A stretch of DNA of 64,000 nucleotides, taken from contig NZ_ABOX02000025.1 of NCBI RefSeq assembly GCF_000172555.1, positions 1-64,000 on the forward strand, in the 5' to 3' direction. Shown piece after piece: positions 36,105-43,799 of this stretch. Under the pieces are notes generated by a model that saw only the letters and a program-made list of their open reading frames with translations, was not told the origin of the DNA and searched no databases. Each line of letters begins with the position of its first letter. The first letter of the stretch is position 1. The stretch is from Pedosphaera parvula Ellin514 (lineage in GTDB: Bacteria > Verrucomicrobiota > Verrucomicrobiia > Limisphaerales > Pedosphaeraceae). Both the position numbers and the translations under genes were made by a program.

Positions 36105-36545
36105 TTAATTGTCAAAGATTGTAAAACGGCTGCCCGGGAACCACGGAGCCACCTCACCACCACTGAAACCACTGTAATGGTCAGTGGCATTAAATGATTC
36201 GCTCCAAAGGCGGGGACGGTAGCTGTCTGGATACATCGGGTGGGGGCTCATGTAATCAGTGAAAACCGGGCCGTAGGGAGGAAATGGCGCGGTCACAATT
36301 TCGTAGATGCCGACACCAGTGCGGGCCAAACTCTTGTTCACACCGCGGAAAAAACCAGTGGCAAACCCTGCATCCGGGCCTTCAAAGACTCCGCCCTGTT
36401 CCAGTGCACGATTCATTTCGCCCATGCGGGGAATTTCGGTGACATTGGCAATTCCACGGCCCATTTTGGCTTCAGGACCGGCGCAACCGACAGCTAGAAC
36501 AGCAACCAAGGCTAGTGCGCTCAGAAGAGAAAGAGTTTTACGCAT
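36105..36545 (-). CDS. TIGR04073-like exosortase-system lipoprotein
   Basis: A 146-aa lipoprotein: basic start, hydrophobic run LSALALVAVLAV and lipobox VLAVGC, so the mature protein begins at about Cys21. The mature part has GRGIANVTEIPRMGEMNR and a segment GFFRGVNKSLARTGVGIYEI followed by VTAPFPPYGPVF. This order (RG..N...E.P, then GVxKSxxRxGVGxYE, then T.PFPPY) matches what I know of TIGR04073, a family found in verrucomicrobia and associated with exosortase genomes. No exosortase or PEP-CTERM gene is seen here, so the link is only by family. It is followed by the hairpin that touches ispE. Confidence 0.8.
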   Translation of the reverse strand: MRKTLSLLSALALVAVLAVGCAGPEAKMGRGIANVTEIPRMGEMNRALEQGGVFEGPDAGFATGFFRGVNKSLARTGVGIYEIVTAPFPPYGPVFTDYMSPHPMYPDSYRPRLWSESFNATDHYSGFSGGEVAPWFPGSRFTIFDN

Positions 36546-36718
36546 ATGTTTCGTCTGAATATTGGAGAAAGACTACCGCGATTTGTGCACTTGTAAAGTG
36601 CTTTTCGGTGTCACTGGCGTTGTATCAAGTGCACGGTGCCCTGGTAAAACCAAAAGCAGCGCCCACCAGAAGCAACTTGCGCATCGGTGACTGCACGTCT
36701 ATCGTCGGGCGCACACCT

Positions 36719-38275
36719 ATGAGTTTGCGCTCACAGCAAATTGTTCCTCAAAATAGCTTGTCCGCATTGCATACCCAGACAAAACAATGCATCGCTCGAT
36801 ACGACTATCCGGGGGCTATTCAAGTCCTGCAGCGCGCCCATAAGCTGGATCCCGATAACGACAGAATCCTGGCTGATCTAGGCTCCGCCCAGGCGAAGGC
36901 TTATGATTTTGCCGCCGCGGAGCAAAGTTTCGAACACGCCGTACGCATTTCGCGCATGAAACCCGATGCCCTGCTGGCCGTCGGTCATTATTGGCTGGAA
37001 GTCCGGCACTACGAGGCGGCCATCAAATATTTCCAACAAATTTTAAAGGAAAGCCGGATTCCGGTCCTGACGTTCGTGCGATTGGGGGAGATTTTCATCC
37101 GCATGCGCCGGTTGGACGATGCGGTTGCAATCGCGGAACGGGCGTTGCGTCTGTACAGCCAAAATGAAAGCGCTTTGTTGCTGCGCGCAAAGGTTCATCG
37201 CGAACAGAAGCAATTGGCAGATGCGGAGAGGCTCCTGCGGATGGTGACGGCCAAAATCGGCGACAATGCCGAAGTGCGCGCGGGAGCCTGGTATGAACTG
37301 GCGGCGATTCTCGACCAGCAGGGCCAGTATGACCAGGCGATGGCGGCCTTGCTCGAAGCCAAGGCACTGATGCGTCTGACGGCCGGTCAGGCCATGAAAA
37401 TCCTGCGAACGAAGCAGGGTCATCTAAAACAGATGCAGGAAAATGTCAGCGCAACCATGGTGCAACGTTGGCGCCAATTTGGGACGACGGACTTGCAACC
37501 CTCGCGCCGGCTCGCCCTGCTCTGCGGCCATGCACGCTCCGGCACCACCCTGCTCGAGTATGTGCTGGATTCGCATCCGCAAATCGTTTCGGCAGACGAA
37601 ACCTCGGTCTATCACAACACGGCTTACAATCCCATCGGCCGCGCGGTTTCGTCGAACAGCTCCTTCGTGTCCGCTCTTGAGTGGATACCGGCCCGGAACA
37701 TGCGCCAGATCAGAACCGATTATTTCCGTGGGATTGAATCATTTTTAGGTCAGCCGATTGGGGATCGTTTACTCGTTGATAAGAATCCGGCAAATACTTT
37801 CGATATTCCCTCCATCGCCCGCATTTTTCCTGAGCAAAAATTTTTGGTGGCTTTGCGCGACCCGCGCGATGTTTGCCTCAGCTGCTTCATGCAACCGGTC
37901 GCCATCCTGCCGGATACTGCGTCGTGGCTGACTTTAGAAGGGACGATGGAGCATTACGCCTTGATCATGGGTCTCTGGCAGGCCTGGAAACCTTGTCTGG
38001 GTGCGGGAGCAATTGAGGTTCGTTATGAGGATATGGTTGAAAATCTGGAGGCGACAACGCGGCCAGTGCTTGATTTTCTTGGCCTGCCTTGGGACGAGCG
38101 CCTCCTGCGCTTCAACGAACATGCGAGTGGCAAAATTGTGCGTTCACCGACGTTTGCGGAAGTAACCAAGCCGATTTTCAAAAGCGCGCTCGGACGCTGG
38201 CGGAATTATCAGAAGTATTTCGAGCCGCATTTAGAGAAACTCAAGCCATCCTTGAAGGCATTTGGATACGCGTAA
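36719..38275 (+). CDS. TPR-sulfotransferase fusion protein
   Basis: 518 aa starting at the ATG at 36719 (MSLRSQQ); the frame is open to 36515, but the extra 68 residues are not protein-like. Residues ~20-250 are TPR repeats (AIQVLQRAHKLDPDNDRILA, AAIKYFQQILKES, DAVAIAERALRLYSQNESAL, QYDQAMAALLEAKALMR). Residues ~260-515 form a sulfotransferase: LALLCGHARSGTTLLEYVLD carries the 5'-PSB (P-loop-like, RSGTT) PAPS-binding site, and LVALRDPRDVCLSCF is the 3'-PB motif. It transfers sulfate from PAPS to an unknown acceptor. The fusion is a known architecture in bacteria. No signal peptide is seen. It stands alone between divergent and convergent neighbours. Confidence 0.88.
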   Translation: MSLRSQQIVPQNSLSALHTQTKQCIARYDYPGAIQVLQRAHKLDPDNDRILADLGSAQAKAYDFAAAEQSFEHAVRISRMKPDALLAVGHYWLEVRHYEAAIKYFQQILKESRIPVLTFVRLGEIFIRMRRLDDAVAIAERALRLYSQNESALLLRAKVHREQKQLADAERLLRMVTAKIGDNAEVRAGAWYELAAILDQQGQYDQAMAALLEAKALMRLTAGQAMKILRTKQGHLKQMQENVSATMVQRWRQFGTTDLQPSRRLALLCGHARSGTTLLEYVLDSHPQIVSADETSVYHNTAYNPIGRAVSSNSSFVSALEWIPARNMRQIRTDYFRGIESFLGQPIGDRLLVDKNPANTFDIPSIARIFPEQKFLVALRDPRDVCLSCFMQPVAILPDTASWLTLEGTMEHYALIMGLWQAWKPCLGAGAIEVRYEDMVENLEATTRPVLDFLGLPWDERLLRFNEHASGKIVRSPTFAEVTKPIFKSALGRWRNYQKYFEPHLEKLKPSLKAFGYA

Positions 38276-38362
38276 AGTCTGGGTGCCGCCAGCTAATTGC
38301 TCAACACAGAAACATTGTCTGCAATGATTGTTTGAGCCAATCAACGTGACCGCCACGGTTTT

Positions 38363-39394
38363 TTATTTGGCATCAATGATGCCAGCGGCAGCTTCTTCTT
38401 TTTTGCGTTCCTTACGTTCCCAATACCAGGTAATCAGGAGGCTGATTTCGAAGAGAATTTGCAGCGGAACAGCCATCAATACCTGAGTCACAACTTCAGG
38501 AGTAGTAAGCACTGCTCCCAAAATCAAGTTGATGACGATCATGTACGGGCGGGCCTTCTTCAGAATGGCATAATTAAGAAGCCCAAGTTTTACCAATACC
38601 AGGATGACGACTGGCATCTCAAAGCCGAGCCCCATGCCGAGCATAAATTTACAAACGAAGCCGATATACTCGTCCGCCTGCCAGATGGCTGCGGAAAAAC
38701 CCATCCAGTTTGCATACATCTGTGCAGCGGCCAACGCCACTGGCATCAGTACAAAATAGCAGAACAAAACACCCGTAATGAAAAGCCCGAAGCCGAAACC
38801 CAGTCCTCGATAAATGTACCGCTTTTCATTCATTTTCAGGGCCGGAAAAATAAACTGCGCTAAAAAATAGAAAATGAAAGGAGATGAAACCGCGATCCCC
38901 GCGTACATCGCGACATGGAAGGCGGTCATGAACGCTCCGGCTGGACTTAAAATGGAAAGCTGGGCGGTAACCCGTCGTGCTTCCCTAGCCGCATCTCTCG
39001 TGGTATCTGGGCTGAAGGCCAACACCTGAATTTGGTTGGTCCCCACGGTTATGGGAACAGGCGCCAACTGGTAGACGTAATAGCGATTGGTACCAAGGTT
39101 GAGATCCTTTTCCTGGGCTTTGTCCAATTCAAAGCTGCCCAAGCGGTTGGTTCCGAAGAAGAGCGAAACCACCTGATTATTCCCCTCACGTTTGACTACG
39201 GCCCGCTCCAAAGGCCACATCAAAACTTTGACTACATAGTTCCCTGCGATCAGGCAAACAATAACGGCGACTGCGAGGACGGCAGAGCTCTTGATGAGCA
39301 TCCAACGGAGATCCTCCAGATGCTCAAGAAAAGATTTTACCGGCCCGCCTTCCTCGTCCTCGGGGAGACGACCCTCTTCGGGCTCATTTGCCAT
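38363..39394 (-). CDS. tatC: Twin-arginine translocase subunit TatC, with periplasmic insertion
   Basis: A 343-aa polytopic protein, longer than the ~250-aa E. coli type. The N-terminal signature is FLEHLEDLRWMLIKSSAVLA, and the conserved core includes SPFIFYFLAQFIFPALKMNE, ending KARPYMIVINLILGAVLTTP. Between the first two spans lies an extra ~80-residue, polar periplasmic segment (from about VVKREGNN to RRVTAQLSILS). TatC with TatA forms the pore that exports folded twin-arginine proteins. It is the last gene visible of the tolQRAB-pal-tatA-tatC series on this strand and follows tatA by 22 bases. Local substrates include the DUF1501 and molybdopterin proteins. Confidence 0.95.
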   Translation of the reverse strand: MANEPEEGRLPEDEEGGPVKSFLEHLEDLRWMLIKSSAVLAVAVIVCLIAGNYVVKVLMWPLERAVVKREGNNQVVSLFFGTNRLGSFELDKAQEKDLNLGTNRYYVYQLAPVPITVGTNQIQVLAFSPDTTRDAAREARRVTAQLSILSPAGAFMTAFHVAMYAGIAVSSPFIFYFLAQFIFPALKMNEKRYIYRGLGFGFGLFITGVLFCYFVLMPVALAAAQMYANWMGFSAAIWQADEYIGFVCKFMLGMGLGFEMPVVILVLVKLGLLNYAILKKARPYMIVINLILGAVLTTPEVVTQVLMAVPLQILFEISLLITWYWERKERKKEEAAAGIIDAK

Positions 39395-39416
39395 GATTTA
39401 AACCTGCTACCGAAGA

Positions 39417-39704
39417 TCAGGCTTTCTGCCCGGGAGCTGATTGGTGAGGAACAGAGTGGTCCGTCGTGTCAGAAGCTACGGTCTGGGAAGGAGGCAAACG
39501 TTTCGCCGGAGGAGCTGGAGTTTCATCCATGGCACTCTGCATTTCATCCGTGACGTCGCGCGTTGCTTTCTTAAATTCCTTGATACCCTGGCCCAGGCCT
39601 TTGGCCAATTCGGGCACTTTCTTCGCGCCGAACAGGATAAGTACGACGGCAAGGATGACTACCATTTCCCAACCACCGATAATTCCAGCTAACATAATAT
39701 TCAT
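39417..39704 (-). CDS. tatA: Twin-arginine translocase subunit TatA/TatE
   Basis: A 95-aa protein with one N-terminal span ([20 protein letters not shown], residues ~12-31) followed by the amphipathic helix [19 protein letters not shown]. The [17 protein letters not shown] signature is complete. The C-terminal 40 residues are Pro/Ser/Thr-rich and variable, as usual. It forms the ring-like pore with TatC, encoded 22 bases downstream. A hairpin lies between it and pal (39734-39775), so its transcription may be separate from the tol operon. Confidence 0.95.
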   Translation of the reverse strand: MNIMLAGIIGGWEMVVILAVVLILFGAKKVPELAKGLGQGIKEFKKATRDVTDEMQSAMDETPAPPAKRLPPSQTVASDTTDHSVPHQSAPGQKA

Positions 39705-39733
39705 AAGACTAGTTTGGTTCTATCAAAGTTACG

Positions 39734-39775
39734 GCAGGGGACGGTATTAGTAAAGCGCCAAATACCGGCCCCTGC
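39734..39775. terminator. Imperfect hairpin between pal and tatA
   Basis: GCAGGGG (39734-39740) pairs with CCCCTGC (39769-39775), and the inner ACGGTATT (39741-39748) pairs with AATACCG (39761-39767), giving a long, slightly mismatched stem with a ~12-base loop. The plus-strand copy is followed by TTTTC; in the direction of the tol-tat genes only a weak run (CGTAACTTT) follows. Partial termination or mRNA 3'-end stabilisation of the tol transcript is possible. Confidence 0.55.
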
Positions 39776-39806
39776 TTTTCAGTATAACTGCTTGTCAATG
39801 TACCGC

Positions 39807-40451
39807 TTACTTGGGCGGATTGAGCACTACAAATTCGTCGCGGCGATTCTTCGCGTAAGCTGATTCGTCATGGCCTGGAACAGCGGGCTTGTCTTCACCA
39901 AAGCTGACCGTTTCAACAAGAGTGGGATCCACACCCATAGTAGCCAAGGCTTCACGAGCTGCCAACGCACGGCGTTCACCTAATGAACGATTGTATTCTT
40001 CCGTGCCGCGTTCGTCACAATTGCCTTCCACTCTGACGGCAGTACCTGGATGACTCTTCAAATAATTGGCAACTTCGCTGAGCTTGGATTGGTCACTGGA
40101 GCGGATGGAAAACTTATCGAAGTCGAAGTAAACCGTGGCCCCTGCCAAGGCTGCTCGGTCGGGGATATAAGTGGAGAAATCCCGATTTGAAAGAGGAATG
40201 ATGTCGTTGGGGTTCCGCGGGGGAAGATTGTTACCATTGTTGGGATTGTTAACATCTCCATTTGGTGGAGCCGGGGGAATAAATGTGGGCTGAGGTAAAT
40301 TATTATCAATGGTTTTCTCGCCACCGCCAACGTGAGTAGTTCCGCCTCCCGGTATGTCTGTAATACCGGTTGGTCGTTTTTTGCAACCGGCAGCACTGAT
40401 TGTCAGGGCGAGCCCTAACACCATCAAATTAGAGAATTTCGTGAGTTTCAT
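39807..40451 (-). CDS. pal: Peptidoglycan-associated OmpA-family lipoprotein (Pal-like)
   Basis: A 214-aa lipoprotein: hydrophobic run MVLGLALTISAAGC with lipobox SAAGC, a Pro/Asn/Gly-rich linker (about residues 30-90), and a C-terminal OmpA domain (about 105-214). The latter shows TVYFDFDKFSIRSSDQSKL and VRVEGNCDERGTEEYNRSLG with ERRALAAREAL and the final KNRRDEFVVL, which includes the residues that grip meso-DAP of peptidoglycan (the N..DxRG...YN and R..R pattern). It anchors the outer membrane to the wall and is contacted by TolB. It lies 25 bases downstream of tolB in the tol operon. Confidence 0.94.
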   Translation of the reverse strand: MKLTKFSNLMVLGLALTISAAGCKKRPTGITDIPGGGTTHVGGGEKTIDNNLPQPTFIPPAPPNGDVNNPNNGNNLPPRNPNDIIPLSNRDFSTYIPDRAALAGATVYFDFDKFSIRSSDQSKLSEVANYLKSHPGTAVRVEGNCDERGTEEYNRSLGERRALAAREALATMGVDPTLVETVSFGEDKPAVPGHDESAYAKNRRDEFVVLNPPK

Positions 40452-40476
40452 TTTTTTGTTTTGGGAAGTTTAAAGC

Positions 40477-41655
40477 CTATCGAGCCCAACTGGGTTGTGA
40501 ATTACCTGCGCTATTTCCCGAAACCCGGGAAACATCCTTGACTTGTTTGGTTGGCACGTCAAGCAAAGAGAGCACGCGATTCCCCCCTTTACGACGAGCA
40601 AACACGACTGTTCGTGAGTTCGGCGCCCAACTCGGGTCTTCACCTTCGGTCAGGACAATTGCGGTTCCTCCTTCTGCTGGAACAACGCAAATATTAAAAC
40701 CTCTGGAGTTCTGAGAGGTGAAAACGATGTACTTACCGTCAGGTGACCAGTCGGGTTCCGAAGGGTTTGACACACCCGCAGTGGGGATGCGCTTGACGGA
40801 GCCTCCATCCACAGAAACCTTGGACAATGCGCGACGCTCACCGCCTTTGGAAGCAAAGCAAATCCACTGACCGTCAGGCGAGAAGCAAGGCGAGGATTCA
40901 TCTTCCCTCGTGTGGGTGAGCTGTTTCATCCCGGAGCCATCCAAATTACAAACATAAAGATCTGGACTGCCCGATTTGCTCAGCACCATGGCAACTTTCC
41001 CATCCTTTGAAACGGCTGGCGAAATGCCATCGCCCGGATATTGAGCAACATTGCGCCGCTCACCGGTAGCCAAATTTTGGTAAAAAACCTTTGCCGGTCC
41101 GAGCTTATAGGTCAGGTAACAAAGCGCCAATCTGCCGGGAAACCAGCAAGGAGATGCGACGATCGTATTGTCGCTAGTGACTGCCTGAGGATTGTGGCCG
41201 TCGAAGTCGGAGACGTAAATTTCACTCTGAGCACCGGTATCGACTTTGAAGGCGATGCGGGTACTGGCGATGCCATTGACGCTGGTGAGTTTGAGAACCA
41301 CATCATCAGCCAGGCGATGCGCCTGCGAACGGGTGCTGGCACCGCTGTAAGCCTTGGAGAAAAGGACAGTTTTGCCGTAGCTTAACTGGCCTTGGACGTT
41401 ACCATTGTTGCTGCCGGAAACCACAGGAACATTGGGCGTGCCGGACGGGACATTGGTAAATCCCATTACGGTCAGATCGTAATTCAGCACATGCGCCACT
41501 TCGTCGGAGAAACCGGAGATGACAATGGGCGTGGGAGGAGTAATACCGGGTTCATTACCTGGTTTAACAATTGGAATTACATGATCTTCAGCAAATAAGG
41601 TGCCTGCGCTGAGCACTAAGGCCAAAGCTGCAATTTTAAAAAAATTAATTTTCAT
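40477..41655 (-). CDS. tolB: Periplasmic TolB-like propeller protein
   Basis: A 392-aa exported protein with the signal peptide FFKIAALALVLSAGTLFAED. The N-terminal alpha/beta domain (about residues 25-145) is followed by PD40/WD40-like blades: AQSEIYVSDFDGHNPQAVTS, DLYVCNLDGSGMKQLTHTRE, SPCFSPDGQWICFASKGGER, EPDWSPDGKYIVFTSQNSRG and ending SWAPNSRTVVFARRKGG. It binds Pal and OM proteins and communicates with the TolQRA motor. Its stop and the tolA-like start overlap by 4 bases, so it is translationally coupled. The Tol machinery aids outer-membrane constriction in division. Confidence 0.95.
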   Translation of the reverse strand: MKINFFKIAALALVLSAGTLFAEDHVIPIVKPGNEPGITPPTPIVISGFSDEVAHVLNYDLTVMGFTNVPSGTPNVPVVSGSNNGNVQGQLSYGKTVLFSKAYSGASTRSQAHRLADDVVLKLTSVNGIASTRIAFKVDTGAQSEIYVSDFDGHNPQAVTSDNTIVASPCWFPGRLALCYLTYKLGPAKVFYQNLATGERRNVAQYPGDGISPAVSKDGKVAMVLSKSGSPDLYVCNLDGSGMKQLTHTREDESSPCFSPDGQWICFASKGGERRALSKVSVDGGSVKRIPTAGVSNPSEPDWSPDGKYIVFTSQNSRGFNICVVPAEGGTAIVLTEGEDPSWAPNSRTVVFARRKGGNRVLSLLDVPTKQVKDVSRVSGNSAGNSQPSWAR

Positions 41656-42599
41656 CCGATTTGTCTTTTCACGTCGAGGTTAAAGGAAATCTTAAAGGTC
41701 CGCTGTTGGTCACTTGAACCTTCAGGGAAAGCTTCAATCCAACTCACAGCGTTCAGAGCATTTTGGATGGAGTTATCCAAGCTGGAATTACCTGAGTGCT
41801 TGATGATGCGGGCACTGATCACATTGCCATCGCGTGACACCGTAATTGTAACCAATACCGGCGGTGCGCTATCACTAACATCGCCGGGAGCTGTCCACGC
41901 ATTGTAATACCTGCTCGCAAGGATGTTGTCATAATTCACCGCGGAAAAAGCGCTGCTGCCGGGTCCATCGATTTTAACCGGAGTGGCGCCTGACGTGTTC
42001 TTGCTAATACTGGTAAGGGCGGAGGAAAAGGCTCGGGCAGCGGCGCGAGATTTGGCGACTTTAGCCTCATAAGCGGCTTCCGCAGCCCGCTCATCGGAAT
42101 CATCTTTCGGCGCTGTCTTGGAATTATTTTTCGGCACCTTATGAGTGACCTTCTTCAAGCTTGCGTCGTCCAAAACGTGTTTCGTTTTGGAGGAATTTAA
42201 GGAAAAGGTAGAAACCTTGTCATTGCTGGCCTTCGTTACGGGATGCAATTCATCGTCGTTGACCTTTGGTTTCTTCTCCACAACTTTGGGAGTCTCGATA
42301 CGTTTTGGCGGCTCAGGTTTGGGCGGAGTAACTTGCTTGACCTCAGGCGGAGTGATTGGTTGGGGCGTCGGTTGAACTGGCTTTTGCACCTGAGGAGTTA
42401 CAACGGCAGTTTGCGGAGCGGGAGTGCCCTGCGTCAACGCGTCCGTCACCATGCGAGGATCATAAACCGTGATGGGATGAAACGACTTATCCACCGTGTC
42501 TTTGCGGACGAAAAATGCCGAGCCAAAAAGAATGACGCATAACAGCAGGCCGTGGAGGCTGGCTGAAACGAGATAACATTTTTTTTGCAATCGATTCAT
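41652..42599 (-). CDS. TolA/TonB-like energy transducer
   Basis: A 315-aa protein with an N-terminal span (SASLHGLLLCVILFGSAFFV, about residues 12-31), a Pro/Lys-rich extended region (KPVQPTPQPITPPEVKQVTP, PKPEPPKRIETP) that could reach across the periplasm, an Ala-rich helical stretch, and a C-terminal TonB-type domain. The last shows VTISRDGNVISARIIKHSGN and SLDNSIQNALNAVSWIEAFP. By position between tolR and tolB it is the TolA functional equivalent; the C-terminal domain looks more like TonB than E. coli TolA. It transmits the proton-motive force from TolQR to TolB/Pal. Coupled with tolB. Confidence 0.9.
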   Translation of the reverse strand: MNRLQKKCYLVSASLHGLLLCVILFGSAFFVRKDTVDKSFHPITVYDPRMVTDALTQGTPAPQTAVVTPQVQKPVQPTPQPITPPEVKQVTPPKPEPPKRIETPKVVEKKPKVNDDELHPVTKASNDKVSTFSLNSSKTKHVLDDASLKKVTHKVPKNNSKTAPKDDSDERAAEAAYEAKVAKSRAAARAFSSALTSISKNTSGATPVKIDGPGSSAFSAVNYDNILASRYYNAWTAPGDVSDSAPPVLVTITVSRDGNVISARIIKHSGNSSLDNSIQNALNAVSWIEAFPEGSSDQQRTFKISFNLDVKRQIG

Positions 42600-42608
42600 T
42601 TTTAATCG

Positions 42609-43034
42609 TTATCGCGGTGACTGCGGATCCGTGCGCAACGAGATTTTATTGATGCCAATCCGTTCACATTCATTCAAAATTTCAGCGACGAGTTTGTATT
42701 TTCCGTTCTCATCGGCCCGGATGTAGACCAGCAAATTGGGATTCGCCTTATATGCCAGTTCCAAGGTGCGGGCGATTTCCGCGAGCTTCAGAGGACGATG
42801 ATCCAGCACGTAGTAGCCTTGTGGGCTGACCTCGATCATCTTGATATCCTTCTTCTGGATGGATGGCTTGTCCGGCTGGCCAACACCGGTGGGCAGTTGG
42901 AGATTGATGCCCTTTTCCAGCAAAGGCGTGGTAATGATGAAGATGATCAGCAACACGAACGCCAGATCCAAAAGCGGCGTGATGTTGATTTCATTCAACG
43001 TTACCAGCGAATTTCTTTGTGAAAAACGACGCAT
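42609..43034 (-). CDS. tolR: ExbD/TolR family protein
   Basis: A 141-aa protein with one N-terminal span starting at NEINITPLLDLAFVLLIIFI, in which the Asp (LDLAFVLLI) is the conserved proton-carrying residue. The periplasmic part (about 45-141) ends in VYIRADENGKYKLVAEILNE and ISLRTDP, as in TolR/ExbD. It forms the stator with TolQ. It lies 30 bases downstream of tolQ and 9 bases upstream of the TolA-like gene. Confidence 0.95.
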   Translation of the reverse strand: MRRFSQRNSLVTLNEINITPLLDLAFVLLIIFIITTPLLEKGINLQLPTGVGQPDKPSIQKKDIKMIEVSPQGYYVLDHRPLKLAEIARTLELAYKANPNLLVYIRADENGKYKLVAEILNECERIGINKISLRTDPQSPR

Positions 43035-43064
43035 GCTTGTTAGTCACCCGGTGGTTAGACGGGT

Positions 43065-43799
43065 TTATTCTTCCAAATACTCGGTTTCGATTTTCGAGAT
43101 CAATTCCTGAGCAAAATTGTCCAGCTCCACGGTCAAAACACGCAAGTTGTGTACCAGCCAGTTGTAGCCAAACATCGACGGGATGGCGACGAGCAGGCCG
43201 GCGACGGTAGTGATCAAGGCTGCTGACACACCGGGTGCCATGGCGGCGAGGCTGGCACTGCCTTCGCGGGCGATGCCGCCGAAGGTACTCATTACGCCCC
43301 AGACAGTTCCGAGCAATCCCAGGAACGGTGCGCCGCTGACGGCGATGGCGAGCAGGATAAGGCCGGATTCCAATTTAAGGGATTGCTGAGCGACGGTGTT
43401 TTCCAGTGAGCGCTTAACGTGCTCAACCGCTTTGATGGAAAGATTGGACTTGCGGCCTTCACCGGCAACTCCCCGTTTCAGACGGGTATCGAGTTCGATA
43501 CTACCGGCCTGGTAGACGGCAAAGAGCGGGCATCCTTCGACCTCCAACCGGCGGTCGTACATACCGAGGACGTTCTTTTGGTTCCGGAATTCGGAATTGA
43601 AGAAGGTGTTTAGTCGTTTGGCCCGGCGCATTTGGAGCGCCTTGGAAATCATGGTGGACCAGGCGACGATGGAGAAGATGACAAGGAAGATAATGATGAT
43701 CTTCGCTTCGGGGGTGGCCTTTTGCCAAATGTAGACCAGCTCCATGGTATTGGAGCTAGCATTCGCGGCCGCTAAAAAGCTATATACAGGTACAGTCAT
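43065..43799 (-). CDS. tolQ: MotA/TolQ/ExbB proton channel family protein
   Basis: A 244-aa protein with a first span (IIIIFLVIFSIVAWSTMIS, about residues 33-51), a cytoplasmic domain with MRRAKRLNTFFNSEFRNQKN, and two further spans, GLILLAIAVSGAPFLGLLGT and SLAAMAPGVSAALITTVAGL. The GTVWGVM and APGVSAALITTVAGLLVAIP blocks are family hallmarks. It is the first gene of the Tol-Pal operon (tolQ-tolR-tolA-like-tolB-pal). Upstream is an AT-rich region (43870-43950) that should contain the promoter, though no clear -35/-10 pair is picked out by eye. Confidence 0.95.
   Translation of the reverse strand: MTVPVYSFLAAANASSNTMELVYIWQKATPEAKIIIIFLVIFSIVAWSTMISKALQMRRAKRLNTFFNSEFRNQKNVLGMYDRRLEVEGCPLFAVYQAGSIELDTRLKRGVAGEGRKSNLSIKAVEHVKRSLENTVAQQSLKLESGLILLAIAVSGAPFLGLLGTVWGVMSTFGGIAREGSASLAAMAPGVSAALITTVAGLLVAIPSMFGYNWLVHNLRVLTVELDNFAQELISKIETEYLEE

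Noticed and set aside
39734-39775. Considered as a riboswitch or small RNA before tatA
   Set aside because: It is a simple imperfect hairpin without a conserved aptamer-like arrangement; listed only as a terminator-like hairpin.
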